Position numbers and translations under genes: made by a program. Shown here piece after piece: positions 36,873 through 37,095 of a stretch of 37,095 bases of DNA (positions are counted from its first letter, which is position 1; every line of letters begins with the position of its first letter). Below the pieces are notes generated by a model. It saw only the letters and a program-made list of their open reading frames with translations. It made no database searches and had not been told where the DNA came from. This DNA comes from Rhodospirillales bacterium (GTDB taxonomy: Bacteria > Pseudomonadota > Alphaproteobacteria > UBA828): NCBI GenBank assembly GCA_028818565.1, contig JAPPNV010000086.1:1-37095 (forward strand), read 5' to 3'.

Positions 36873-36957
36873 TGGTGCGGGCGGTGAGACTCGAACTCAC
36901 ACTCCCGAAGGAACGGGTTTTTGAGACCCGCGCGTCTACCGCTTCCGCCACGCCCGC
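36873..36957 (-). tRNA. tRNA-Leu (anticodon CAA)
   Basis: The 85-base minus-strand gene starts GCGGGCG and ends CGCCCGC-A-CCA. It has the class II long variable arm (GTTCCTTCGGGAGT), anticodon stem CGGGT/ACCCG with loop CTCAAAA, and T arm GAGTTCGAGTCTC. The anticodon is CAA, reading TTG leucine codons. Confidence 0.96.
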
Positions 36958-37095
36958 ACGAGCACCAGCAGCGGGGTCCCTCATAGCGCGAGAGCGCGCG
37001 CAAGGCCACCGCAGTTGAAGGCGTTGTAGCCTCCTCGACACCCCGGACCATGGTGCTCTATCCGTCAATCGCTTCCGCCACCGGATCAGTCAAGA
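36958..37095. other. Window end, no feature seen
   Basis: No ORF with family signal, RNA gene or clear repeat is visible in the last 138 bases. It may be the tRNA-Leu promoter region. Confidence 0.4.

Noticed and set aside
35293-37068. 591-residue minus-strand ORF opposite glnT
   Set aside because: Shadow of glnT; it also runs through the tRNA-Leu gene.

Overview
The window reads as chromosome from a high-GC alphaproteobacterium, probably near the Rhodospirillales or Kiloniellales. This placement is inferred from the gene order enoyl-CoA hydratase - rpsT - dnaA - dnaN - recF - gyrB, from a cobalamin gene set containing CobN and CobW, and from strongly GC-biased codon use. No 16S gene is present to confirm it.

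Region 1 (1-10219, + strand) is the replication and cell-wall core. It holds a 5'-truncated enoyl-CoA hydratase, ribosomal protein S20, the initiator DnaA, the beta clamp DnaN, RecF, gyrase subunit B and a bifunctional class A penicillin-binding protein. The 530 bp in front of dnaA contain a perfect dyad but no convincing DnaA boxes.

Region 2 (10302-30962) is a large cobalamin (vitamin B12) biosynthesis cluster split into several compact transcription units. A minus-strand unit cobA - SCO1/SenC-like gene - cobB lies first. A plus-strand pair cbiD - cobK follows. A minus-strand unit cbiX - cobH - cobL - cobI - cbiG/cobJ fusion - cobM is joined by overlaps of 4 to 23 bp. cobD (cbiB) lies alone on the plus strand. 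A six-gene minus-strand unit cobU(P) - BtuF-like gene - cobW - cobN - cobO - cobQ sits behind a clear cobalamin riboswitch. Together these cover most of the route from uroporphyrinogen III through ring methylation and contraction, a,c-diamidation, cobalt insertion, adenosylation, amidation, aminopropanol attachment and cobinamide activation. The set is a hybrid. CbiX with an MXCXXC motif and a His-rich tail, CbiG and CbiD belong to the early-cobalt (anaerobic-type) route, while CobN and CobW belong to the late-cobalt (aerobic) route. cobF, cobG/cobZ, cobS/cobT of the chelatase, cobC and the lower-ligand genes are not in the window.

Region 3 (31101-34080) starts with a divergent 3-hydroxyacyl-CoA dehydrogenase whose last codons lie in a 28-bp tandem repeat. 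A visibly AT-richer accessory island follows, ending at a tRNA-Arg(CCG) gene. The island holds two minus-strand genes. One encodes a compact DpnI/Dam-replacing-family nuclease that lacks the usual C-terminal domain. The other encodes a zinc-ribbon protein with a Cys-rich C-terminus resembling phage Mu F/SPP1 gp7 head-morphogenesis domains. This is the best candidate for an undescribed small system, probably restriction or defence related.

Region 4 (34081-37095) has a repeat-rich gene-free stretch with palindromes and a tandem duplication whose hairpins covary. It then carries an SDR oxidoreductase, a GlnT/GmaS-type glutamine synthetase and a tRNA-Leu(CAA). A dispersed repeat family recurs directly behind the stop codons of the PBP, hydroxyacyl-CoA dehydrogenase and glnT genes.
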